From NCBI GenBank assembly GCA_022448165.1, contig JAKVAS010000001.1:1-40912 (forward strand): DNA of 40,912 nt, read 5' to 3'. This stretch comes from Crocinitomicaceae bacterium (GTDB lineage: Bacteria; Bacteroidota; Bacteroidia; Flavobacteriales_D; Crocinitomicaceae). The notes under the pieces are model-generated. The model was not told the origin of the DNA and searched no databases. It saw only the letters and a list, made by a program, of their open reading frames with translations. This document shows, piece by piece, positions 33,995 to 40,912 of this stretch; position 1 is the first letter of the stretch, and each line of letters starts with the position of its first letter. The position numbers were made by a program, and so were the translations under genes.

Positions 33995-34678
33995 ATGAAA
34001 AATGATGTAATTACCATAGATGTTGTTTCTGATATTGCCTGCCCTTGGTGCTATGTTGGAAAACGAAGAATGGAAGCAGCCCTTGAACAATGGAAAGGTG
34101 CGCCCGTAAAAGTAAATTGGCATCCGTACCAATTAGACCCTGCTATGCAACCAGAAGGAATGGATAGAAACACCTATCTTACAAGTAAGTTTGGCAGCAT
34201 AGATCGCGCTCAAGAAATGACAGACCAATTAACAGAAGCAGGTAAAAGCGTTGGTATAGAGTTTAACTTTGGTGACAACTGGTTGGCTGTAAACACGCTT
34301 CAGATGCATAAAATGCTGAATGTTGCCCGTGAAGAGGGTTTTGACAAAGAAATGAAAGAACGCTTTTTAGCTGCATATTTTGAAGAAACTAAACATTTAA
34401 ACCAATCTGAAGAACTTTATGCTATCGCGAAGGATTTCGGGTGGAATACTGAAAAAGTTGATAAAATCATCAATGATGAAAACCTTTCCGAAGCAGTAAA
34501 AGCTGAAATAGCACATTATCAGCAGCGCGGTGTATCAGGAGTCCCTTTTTTTGTAATCAACGATAAATATGGAATCAGCGGAGCGCAGGCAAGCAACGTT
34601 TTTCTGGAAGCTCTACAATCAATAAGTACTGAATCAACGGAAACACAGGGAAGTTGTTGTGGTCCAGAAGGATGTTAA
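33995..34678 (+). CDS. DsbA-family (FrnE-like) oxidoreductase
   Basis: A 227-aa cytosolic thioredoxin-fold protein with a helical insertion. The N-terminal motif VVSDIACPWCYVGKRRME carries the CPWC active pair, typical of FrnE and related DsbA-like proteins without signal peptides. The C-terminal block GVSGVPFFVINDKYGISGAQ supplies the cis-Pro loop. An extra Cys-rich end, GSCCGPEGC, may be a second redox or metal site. A promoter-like CATCTTTG lies about 24 bases before the ATG. It belongs to its own unit, downstream of but separate from the WYL gene (181-base gap). Substrate unknown. Confidence 0.9.
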   Translation: MKNDVITIDVVSDIACPWCYVGKRRMEAALEQWKGAPVKVNWHPYQLDPAMQPEGMDRNTYLTSKFGSIDRAQEMTDQLTEAGKSVGIEFNFGDNWLAVNTLQMHKMLNVAREEGFDKEMKERFLAAYFEETKHLNQSEELYAIAKDFGWNTEKVDKIINDENLSEAVKAEIAHYQQRGVSGVPFFVINDKYGISGAQASNVFLEALQSISTESTETQGSCCGPEGC

Positions 34679-34732
34679 GCTATACCTAGTTTAAATTAAG
34701 GAGCCAATATAAGACGGGCGGATTTAACTTTG

Positions 34733-35404
34733 TTATTCCGCCCACTTTCTCAAAATATATGTAATGTCCTGTTTTACATCAGAACGAATCGCACGCTTCG
34801 TCTTTCCCCTCCCAAACTGACTATCGTAATTAGTTTCTTTGTGTCGAATATGTGCCTCTACAGCCAAATCAATCATTGATTTATCAAACTCTTTCGCTTT
34901 CGCGGTTCTTCCTACTCGCCCACTATGTTTTTCACAAGCATGTTTTGCAATAGCCAGCTCTCTATTTTTGGGACAATTCGGATAAAATGCTCTAATTGCT
35001 TTTGAAAACTCTTCAATATATATTTTATCCTGTACTTCTCTTGCCACAGCAGCCCTTTCATTTTTTAATGCCCGCTTTTCTTCGTCAGCAGAACACTCTG
35101 CTTGTGCCGCTGCAATTGCTGCCTTTTCCACATATTGTCCTTTGCGTTCAAAACGCTTTCTTCTGCGGTTCCAAGCAAACAATACTCCACAATAACTCGA
35201 ATGCTTCTTAGATCGTCTGGTTAAAGCTGCACTTCCAGACTTCAGGAACGCTAATTTCGAAAATGGAGAACAAGCAAAACATGTTCCCTTATGATTTTCC
35301 GTTTCAGCAACAAATGCTTGTCCCAGTGCTATTCGCTTGTTACAAGAAATGCACTTTAACGTTTCTTTCTTTGTTAAATATATATTTTGTACGAAAGTGT
35401 TCAT
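34733..35404 (-). CDS. DUF2293-domain protein
   Basis: A 223-aa basic protein. The N-terminus has a Cys-based ribbon (LKCISCNKRIALGQAF, then GTCFACSP), followed by a Lys/Arg-rich helical middle (RRSKKHSSYCGVLFAWNRRRKRFERKG). From about residue 130 comes the DUF2293 domain: FSKAIRAFYPNCPKNRELAIAKHACEKHSGRVGRTAKAKEFD and DLAVEAHIRHKETNYD. The high charge suggests nucleic-acid binding. DUF2293 is otherwise uncharacterised. It is monocistronic, and a set of TTGAGGCG repeats fills the gap upstream. Confidence 0.85.
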   Translation of the reverse strand: MNTFVQNIYLTKKETLKCISCNKRIALGQAFVAETENHKGTCFACSPFSKLAFLKSGSAALTRRSKKHSSYCGVLFAWNRRRKRFERKGQYVEKAAIAAAQAECSADEEKRALKNERAAVAREVQDKIYIEEFSKAIRAFYPNCPKNRELAIAKHACEKHSGRVGRTAKAKEFDKSMIDLAVEAHIRHKETNYDSQFGRGKTKRAIRSDVKQDITYILRKWAE

Positions 35405-35450
35405 TTACTTTTCAATGCATTAAATCATGTTTCTACATTTTATTAAATCT

Positions 35451-35563
35451 CGCCTCAACATTTGAGTGGCTTAATCGAAACTAAGTGAGCACAAACATTG
35501 AGGCGGTTTAAATGTATTAATTATGCATTACTTGATGTATATATGCCTCTAAATATTGAGGCG
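35451..35563. repeat. Three TTGAGGCG copies between and into neighbouring genes
   Basis: CGCCTCAA at 35451, TTGAGGCG at 35498 and TTGAGGCG at 35556, each with an ATnTTGAGGCGR context. The first two can pair as a long stem, and the last with GCCTC at 35545 forms a hairpin before a T-run. The third copy lies inside the 3' end of the LRR-thioredoxin gene. Confidence 0.65.
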
Positions 35564-37136
35564 ATTTTTTAATTCGAGCAACAGGAGATAAAAATCCATT
35601 TGTTCTGAATTTTATTTCATTGTCTTTTATTAGAAAGATAGTTGGTGCAGATTTAATACCAAATGTATTGAACACGGTTTCGTTAGGATCGCTATATATT
35701 TCGTATTTCCAAGATTTCTCTCTTGCTCGCAGCACTGCTTGATCACTATCTACGGATGAATCAACATTAATTGCAATAACCTTTAATCCGTATTCTTTTT
35801 TCAATTTTTTATATGAGACTGAATTAAACCGACTTAAAATATTCTCACAAGGCTTGCACCAACTCGGAGCATAGGTCATAACAAGTATTGGATTCCCTTC
35901 ATTTGAGCGCACCAATTCATCAAGAGTAAATTCTTTGTTCTTTGCATCTTTGACTTTAATTTGATCCAATTGTACTAAAGGCGCTTCACTCGTCAGAGGC
36001 TCAAAATTTGCCTTGGGTTCAATTTTTGCGAAAAATTCACAATCATCAGGAATATGTGACCGAACCCATTCTTCTCGCTCTATAAGCATTGGGGGATTTT
36101 CCATTAAACTAAACGACTTTAATTTCTTTAAGTTCTCAATGCTATTTGGGACACCCACTAAATCATTGCAACAAAGGTTCAAGTCAGTCAATTCCGTACA
36201 ATTTCCAATTGTTTTTGGTATGTGATATAAGTTTGTATGCCCTACTGATAAAGACTTTAGTCTTGTCCAGTTCCCAATTGTGCTTGGTAAGTAATAAATG
36301 GGACTGAAAATGATACGTACCTCTTCAAGTTGACGCAGCGCTCCGATTGTGTCAGGTAATTGCTTTAAACCCTCCTCCCACAAATTCATTTTTTTTAGTT
36401 GGCCCAACGCCCCTATTCCGTCTGGCAATCTAGTTATTTTATTTTGCTCTATAGTGAGTGACTGAAGCTGCTGTAGACCAGATATATTGTTCGGCAACAC
36501 GGAAACCTCAGTTTGAGTTAATCGAAATTCTCTCAAATTAGTTAAACTACCTATTGATTCAGGAATAGAAGTAATCGGAACCTCAGAAATTTCAAGCGTC
36601 TGGAGGTTTTTTAATTGTTGAATTTCATTCGGTAGCTGTCTAATCGGGTTTTTAGATATTACCAATTTTTCAAGCTTTTCAAGTCCCCAAATAACGGGTG
36701 GGAGTGTTTGTATCTCATTAAACATGATATTTAACACTCGCAGGTTTTTTAAATTACTTATTTCCTCTGGGATTTCTTGAATTCCATTGTTAATGAGAAT
36801 TAATTGATCCAATTGATGCAAATTGGTTATGTCTCCCGTAATCTCACGAACAGAACAGTGTGAAATCTCCAAACTCTTTAAGTTCCGCAATTCGCTTACT
36901 TGTTTTGGAAGATCGGTAATTGATTTATTACCCATTATTACTAACCTTTCGAGGTTTTGAAATTTCGCTATATTTTCCTCTAATTGCTCCTGAGAAGTAT
37001 TTTGTTGTACTTGCAATGCTTTGACATCCTGGGGACTCTTTAAAGCCTCACTGATTGAATAATATATCTTGGAATCTTGACTGAATACGTTAAACACTGC
37101 AAACATGAAACATGTAAAAATCAGTTTCTTTTTCAT
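35517..37136 (-). CDS. Exported fusion of leucine-rich repeats and a TlpA-like thioredoxin
   Basis: A 539-aa protein with a signal peptide (MKKKLIFTCFMFAVFNVFSQ). About 13 leucine-rich repeats of 23 residues fill residues 60-350 (pattern LPxxIxxLxxLxxLxLxxNxI, for example LPNEIQQLKNLQTLEIS). After a linker, residues 395-539 form a TlpA/ResA-type thioredoxin domain: QIKVKDAKNKEFTLDEL, the CxxC motif in YAPSWCKPCENIL, and SAPTIFLIKDNEI with the cis-Pro. The protein acts outside the cytoplasm as a thiol reductase whose repeats may select its partner (inference). There is no T9SS tail or lipobox, so it is probably periplasmic. Monocistronic. Confidence 0.9.
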   Translation of the reverse strand: MKKKLIFTCFMFAVFNVFSQDSKIYYSISEALKSPQDVKALQVQQNTSQEQLEENIAKFQNLERLVIMGNKSITDLPKQVSELRNLKSLEISHCSVREITGDITNLHQLDQLILINNGIQEIPEEISNLKNLRVLNIMFNEIQTLPPVIWGLEKLEKLVISKNPIRQLPNEIQQLKNLQTLEISEVPITSIPESIGSLTNLREFRLTQTEVSVLPNNISGLQQLQSLTIEQNKITRLPDGIGALGQLKKMNLWEEGLKQLPDTIGALRQLEEVRIIFSPIYYLPSTIGNWTRLKSLSVGHTNLYHIPKTIGNCTELTDLNLCCNDLVGVPNSIENLKKLKSFSLMENPPMLIEREEWVRSHIPDDCEFFAKIEPKANFEPLTSEAPLVQLDQIKVKDAKNKEFTLDELVRSNEGNPILVMTYAPSWCKPCENILSRFNSVSYKKLKKEYGLKVIAINVDSSVDSDQAVLRAREKSWKYEIYSDPNETVFNTFGIKSAPTIFLIKDNEIKFRTNGFLSPVARIKKSPQYLEAYIHQVMHN

Positions 37137-37350
37137 AGGAGTTGTTTTAGTTTTTTATGAGTAAAAGTATGTATATTGATCGAATACAACTATGTATTAA
37201 TATGGTTCAGAAAAAGCAAAAGATAATGAGGGAAAAGAGTTTCATTTAATCAAATTAAGCACTATTTTAATGTGACGCTATTATGATTAAGTCGTTAAAA
37301 ATTTATTTTCTTTTGAACCGAATCTGTATACGGATGTATTAGATCTTGAG

Positions 37351-37367
37351 GTTCATAATAAGTGAAC
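37351..37367. promoter_or_regulatory. Inverted repeat upstream of the RiPP-type operon
   Basis: GTTCA-N7-TGAAC, 24 bases before the precursor ATG. It is a possible operator; no clear TAnnTTTG box is seen nearby. Confidence 0.3.
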
Positions 37368-37391
37368 TTTATAAACATTAAAATATAAACC

Positions 37392-37682
37392 ATGTCTAGA
37401 AAAAAAGTATTGTTAATAGGTTCAGGGATTCTTATGGCCACTGCAGGAATGGCGGCCAACACTCCAATGATTGAAAATGTCGATTTGGGTAATTCATTCG
37501 ATCATAAACGTCAATCTTTCGAGGCAAACGAAATTCAAGTCACAAACGACATTTTCACACCTTCCGAGCTTAATTGTGCTTATGGTGGAGGAAATTTTTC
37601 CCAGCAAAGACCTCCCCTACAAACCAAAGCACAAAAGAGAAAGTATCGACGCAAAGCTAAAAGGGCTCAAAGGAAAAAGTAA
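37392..37682 (+). CDS. Candidate RiPP precursor of the MNIO operon
   Basis: A 96-aa protein in the precursor position, two bases before the MNIO gene. The N-terminus MSRKKVLLIGSGILMATAGMAA is a Sec-type signal peptide, as in bufferin-type precursors. An acidic-polar segment follows (residues 25-58), then SELNCAYGGGNF with the only Cys (C62) and a triple Gly, then a basic tail (residues 79-96) with twelve Lys/Arg. Known MNIO enzymes modify Cys or nearby residues, so C62 is the likely site, but most bufferin-like peptides have several Cys. No family match is recognised. An overlapping ORF in another frame is a shadow. The peptide could alternatively be an exported partner that is not modified. 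Confidence 0.75.
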   Translation: MSRKKVLLIGSGILMATAGMAANTPMIENVDLGNSFDHKRQSFEANEIQVTNDIFTPSELNCAYGGGNFSQQRPPLQTKAQKRKYRRKAKRAQRKK

Positions 37683-37684
37683 TA

Positions 37685-38485
37685 ATGAAATCACCCCTTG
37701 GTTATACGCTTAGACGAGATATTGCCGACCCGCTTTTAGCGGGTCATTTTGCTCCCGACTTTCTGGAACTTGCCCCTGAGAATTGGATCGGGTTAGGAGG
37801 TATTTGGAAACGAAAACTCGATCAATTAAATGAGCAATTTCGTTTTACGGCGCACGGCTTGTCTCTTTCGATTGGCAGTCCTGAACCAGTAAACATTGAA
37901 GGTCTAAAAGTCATTAAACAATTTTTAGATGATTACAACATCGATATTTATAGCGAGCATTTGGCATTTTCAAGTATCGATAATGCTCACATGTACGAGT
38001 CAATGCCTATTCCTTTCACGATCGAGAGTCTTAATCACATCGCCGAAAAGGTTAGGGTTGCTCAGGAAGTTTTAGAAAGATCACTAGTTCTGGAAAATGT
38101 TTGCTATTACATACTACCAGAATCTGATATGAGTGAATTGCAATACATAAAAGAGCTTCAACAAATCTCCAAATGTGGTCTATTACTAGATGTCAGTAAT
38201 GTATACGTTAATGCCAAAAACCATGGGTATTGTTCTCAAACGTTTTTCCGTGATTTTCCCTTTGAGCATGTCCATTACGTGCATGTTGGAAGCTATGACA
38301 CCAATCAGCCCTCCGTAATTTTTGACTCCCATGATCGTGCAATTGACAAAAACACACTTTATGATTTATTAAAAATCAAAGATGAAATCCCCTCAAACGT
38401 ACCCATCTGTCTTGAGCGAGAAAGTAATTTTGAACCTTTAGATGAATTGGTTAATGAGTTCAAAGGTGTTAGAAAATTGTTGTAA
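37685..38485 (+). CDS. MNIO-family (DUF692) multinuclear iron oxidase
   Basis: MNIO enzymes use two or three iron ions and O2 to modify peptides, for example converting Cys to oxazolone/thioamide or thiooxazole. The 266-aa product keeps the set of ligands expected for the TIM-barrel core: H57 (FTAHGLSLSIG), E91-H92 (YSEHLAF), E137-N138 (LENVCYY), D169 and N172 (LLDVSNVYVN), H197/H200 (VHYVHVG), D214 and H216 (FDSHDRAID), and E244 (CLERESN). All look intact, so an active oxidase is expected. Its start lies two bases after the precursor stop, and its stop overlaps the start of the DUF2063-like gene (TAATG), a compact precursor-enzyme-partner operon. Confidence 0.93.
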   Translation: MKSPLGYTLRRDIADPLLAGHFAPDFLELAPENWIGLGGIWKRKLDQLNEQFRFTAHGLSLSIGSPEPVNIEGLKVIKQFLDDYNIDIYSEHLAFSSIDNAHMYESMPIPFTIESLNHIAEKVRVAQEVLERSLVLENVCYYILPESDMSELQYIKELQQISKCGLLLDVSNVYVNAKNHGYCSQTFFRDFPFEHVHYVHVGSYDTNQPSVIFDSHDRAIDKNTLYDLLKIKDEIPSNVPICLERESNFEPLDELVNEFKGVRKLL

Positions 38486-39195
38486 TGATTTCAGAAAAAG
38501 ACCATATTTGGCAAAAACAATTTGCGCGAAATATCAGAAGAAAAACCCCCGATTCATCTGCAGTATATCAAAAGATGGTCAGGGATAATATTCAGGATAA
38601 TTTGATAAATGTATACCCCATTTTGTCTCACCTTTTAGGCGTGAAAAATTGGAATAACTTGGTTGATAATTTCATCGAAAAACACTCTTGTCAAAGTCTC
38701 GTTTTTTGGCAATTTCCAGGTGAATTGTATGACTACCTGGTCACTGGAGAATTAGCGTTGAAAAAAGAATACCCTTTTATTTTAGACTTGGCTCTTTATG
38801 AATGGAGTATTGTAGACTTATATTTTAGAAAGGATCATCCTGCCATATCGAGTGCGTTTGATGGCACCTTGAAAACGACACCTGTTTTTTCAAAGGAATT
38901 CGAAATATTTCATTTCAACTATCCTGTATTCGATAAAAACTGGAAAAACATCACTAATAAGGGAAATTACTTCTTGATGATCTACAGGAATCAAACAAGC
39001 TTTGAAGTAGAATTACAGCAATTGTCACCGTTGCTTTTCACTATTTTATCCAACTTACAAAACCCTGACATACAAAGCATAGAAGAACTATTAGATCTAA
39101 TTACATCTGAAACTAATTTTAAGATAAATGAGCAGCAGAAAGTTGATTTATTAATGTTCTTAAAAGATTTGTACTCAAAAAAACTGATTGCTTAA
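38485..39195 (+). CDS. DUF2063/BufC-like partner protein of the MNIO
   Basis: A 236-aa cytosolic protein. The N-terminal half matches the DUF2063 (HvfC/BufC) pattern: QKQFARNIRRKTPD, VYQKMVRDNIQDNLINVYPILSHLLG, and FWQFPGELYDYL near residue 80. The C-terminal half has a beta-rich domain (FEIFHFNYPVFDKNW, NYFLMIYRNQ) and a winged-helix-like end (LQQLSPLLFTILSNL, FLKDLYSKKLIA). Such partners bind the precursor and present it to the MNIO enzyme in known systems. Translational overlap with the MNIO gene supports that role. A DNA-binding label in some databases for the N-terminal domain is not supported by context. Confidence 0.85.
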   Translation: MISEKDHIWQKQFARNIRRKTPDSSAVYQKMVRDNIQDNLINVYPILSHLLGVKNWNNLVDNFIEKHSCQSLVFWQFPGELYDYLVTGELALKKEYPFILDLALYEWSIVDLYFRKDHPAISSAFDGTLKTTPVFSKEFEIFHFNYPVFDKNWKNITNKGNYFLMIYRNQTSFEVELQQLSPLLFTILSNLQNPDIQSIEELLDLITSETNFKINEQQKVDLLMFLKDLYSKKLIA

Positions 39196-39279
39196 TCCTT
39201 TGCCATTAACTGATAATCAAGTGTTTCTAACTGTCATTTTTAATTATTAAAACAAAATATCTTCTAAATAATATAGTAT

Positions 39280-40912
39280 CTAGAGCTTTACTGCTTGAGT
39301 TAAAAATGATTCGCCATTTGAAGTAACCGCTTTAATAAAATATAGGCCCTTAGCATCGCCCAATTCAACTTTTAACTCTTGATAACTTTCAAAATTGTAC
39401 TCGAAAAGAGTTTGACCAAAAGCGTTCATAACGGTAACTGACGTTTCTCCATAATACTTATCAAAATCAAGGAGTATTGTAGATTTTGTTGGATTTGGAT
39501 ATACTCGGAGTTCTTTAGACAATTCAGGATAAAGTCCTAATTCTGAAATAACGACACACTCCGACGTATCAATACAGCTACCATCTTGAACAATTACAGC
39601 GAAAGAGCTATTACTTGGTGCTGATAAAATCTGATCGTTTTCTCCTATTAAACTTGTGCCTAAATCACAATCAATCCACTGATAAGTGTAGCCACTTCCA
39701 TTCGCCTCTAAAGTAATCGAGTCTATCTGATTTATCCCTGTGATCAATGTATTATTGAGTGTCAAGTCCAAAATAACTAATGAATCAGACCCAATATTTG
39801 ATTGTAAAGTATCATAATATACGCCTGACACAACAGGACTAATCGTTTGATTTCCAAATTGATATATTAACACTCCACAATCAACAACATCTGAAAGAAG
39901 TGTTGCTCTATGTAATCGAGCGATACCATTTCTATTTACAAGACCTATATCGTCAAAGTTTCCAACTACGATTATGCGTCCATCAGACTGCATACTAGCA
40001 TTCCAAACTCGATGTGGACTCGCTGTAATCAAGAAATCTTCCTGTACATCAAATGTCGTTTCTCTTTGACCGGTATTCGATATAATAAATGCATCACGAC
40101 TATCTGGAAAAGTTCCTGAAACTAGTATTTTATCATCTCCAAGGCGCTTCAAGGATAAAACAATATTATTTGTGTAGCCTGAAAGCCCCCCGTCAATTGA
40201 ATTAAAAGAAGCATCGAGGGTACCATTTGAATTCCTGCCCTCAAGAATATATGTCAAATGCCCACCAAAAGAAGACCAAGTTCCACCAATAATATACTTT
40301 CCATTGGCTAATTCTTCAAAATCGTAAATAATATAGGAGCTTGTATTGAGGTAAAAGCTATTGTCCACGCTCCCGTTTGAATTTAATCGAACGACTGGTG
40401 AACAGCAAGAAAAACTTCCCGAAACCATTATTTTAGAATTTGATATCGCTTGAATTTCATTCGCAAACTGTCCAAATGTGACGTTATCGAATAATGGAGA
40501 AGTAAACGTTAAGTCCTTAGCTCCATCTATCTCTAAACGAGCAACATAATATTGCAAACCTCCATCTACATATTGAAAGTCACCTGCAACCAAAATTTTG
40601 CCATCGGGTTGAACATCTATTGAATTAATATTTCCATTTGTAAAAGATGGTCCATTAAATGTTAGATCGACGACTCCATTGGAATTTAGTCTTGCAATTT
40701 TATCTGCTGGAACTCCATTAACATAGCTGAACGTACCCGCTATCAATATTTGATTATTATCCAAAACATAAATATCGTTTACCACACCGGCAGGGCCAAA
40801 ATCTATATTGTTTTGAAATGCAGTGTCCAATTCACCATCAATTTCTAATCGCATCAATCGAGGGACAGACTCTCCAAAATAATGTGAAAAATTACCTCCA
40901 ACTATAATTTTA
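39280..40912 (-). CDS. Secreted delta-60 repeat protein with T9SS domain (5' end cut by window)
   Basis: The frame stays open to the right edge (upstream of the first Met it reads KIIVGGNFSHYFGESVPRL), so the N-terminus and signal peptide lie outside. The visible 540 or so residues hold six or so repeats of the delta-60 type, each with DGKILVAGxF and an IARLNSNGxxDxTF block (SIDVQPDGKILVAGDFQY, IARLNSNGVVDLTF, ELANGKYIIGGTW). These predict a beta-propeller. A PKD/Ig-like segment follows (ITLEANGSGYTYQWIDCD). The C-terminus is a T9SS sorting domain (LRVYPNPTKSTILLDF, AKGLYFIKAV). Extracellular or cell-surface; ligand unknown. Not part of the RiPP operon, which it faces. Confidence 0.9.
   Translation of the reverse strand, partial: KIIVGGNFSHYFGESVPRLMRLEIDGELDTAFQNNIDFGPAGVVNDIYVLDNNQILIAGTFSYVNGVPADKIARLNSNGVVDLTFNGPSFTNGNINSIDVQPDGKILVAGDFQYVDGGLQYYVARLEIDGAKDLTFTSPLFDNVTFGQFANEIQAISNSKIMVSGSFSCCSPVVRLNSNGSVDNSFYLNTSSYIIYDFEELANGKYIIGGTWSSFGGHLTYILEGRNSNGTLDASFNSIDGGLSGYTNNIVLSLKRLGDDKILVSGTFPDSRDAFIISNTGQRETTFDVQEDFLITASPHRVWNASMQSDGRIIVVGNFDDIGLVNRNGIARLHRATLLSDVVDCGVLIYQFGNQTISPVVSGVYYDTLQSNIGSDSLVILDLTLNNTLITGINQIDSITLEANGSGYTYQWIDCDLGTSLIGENDQILSAPSNSSFAVIVQDGSCIDTSECVVISELGLYPELSKELRVYPNPTKSTILLDFDKYYGETSVTVMNAFGQTLFEYNFESYQELKVELGDAKGLYFIKAVTSNGESFLTQAVKL

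Noticed and set aside
37471-37713. 80-aa ORF overlapping the RiPP precursor
   Set aside because: It has no signal peptide and runs into the MNIO gene. The 96-aa frame has a signal peptide and the right spacing.

Overview
The window looks like a chromosomal segment of an AT-rich Bacteroidota, most likely Flavobacteriales. Four proteins end in type IX secretion (T9SS) sorting domains. Promoters match the Bacteroidota form TTG-N17-23-TAnnTTTG. ApbE/DUF4266/DUF3570, DUF3109, GIN-domain and delta-60-repeat proteins are typical of the phylum. I see no insertion sequence, prophage, CRISPR array or rRNA. The first gene (nusA) and the last gene (a delta-60 repeat protein) are cut by the window edges.

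Layout. 1-1.8 kb: rimP-nusA (minus), with a terminator-like hairpin in the leader just before rimP. 1.85-6.5 kb: a plus-strand cluster of thioredoxin-like protein, ApbE flavin transferase, DUF4266 lipoprotein ending GGGCGCN, DUF3570 barrel protein with in-frame hexanucleotide repeats, and a secreted CotH-family protein. 6.5-12.4 kb: DUF3109, YjbQ, class Ia ribonucleotide reductase (nrdB-nrdA) and a ComF-type protein. 12.4-19.2 kb: a large secreted subtilase, a GIN-domain lipoprotein, a lipoprotein-type inorganic pyrophosphatase and a secreted leucine-rich repeat protein. 19.2-24.7 kb: FAD oxidoreductase, bacilliredoxin, exported glutathione peroxidase, glycosyltransferase and TPR histidine kinase.

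24.7-27.1 kb is mostly non-coding. It holds a strong nested hairpin, a small gene broken by one base, and a minus-strand tRNA array (Ser-GCU, Ser-UGA, Tyr, Pro, Gln, Leu-UAG) with two wrecked tRNA-like sequences inside it. The Leu tRNA has a short variable loop. Two very small ORFs follow, each between its own candidate promoter and terminator.

27.1-33.8 kb is an RNA-repair island. RtcB ligase, two small hypothetical proteins, two RlaP-like nucleotidyltransferases, a DEDDh 3'-5' exonuclease and a DUF6584-like protein lie on the minus strand, divergent from a WYL-domain regulator. A palindrome sits in the shared promoter region. Together they suggest a regulated pathway that trims, caps and religates broken RNA, possibly tRNA.

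34-41 kb: a FrnE/DsbA-like oxidoreductase, a DUF2293 protein, and an exported protein fusing leucine-rich repeats to a TlpA-like thioredoxin. Then comes a compact RiPP-type operon: a 96-aa exported precursor with one Cys and a strongly basic tail, an MNIO (DUF692) iron oxidase, and a DUF2063/BufC-like partner. The window ends in a T9SS delta-60 repeat protein. The MNIO operon and the RNA-repair island are the best candidates for little-described systems.
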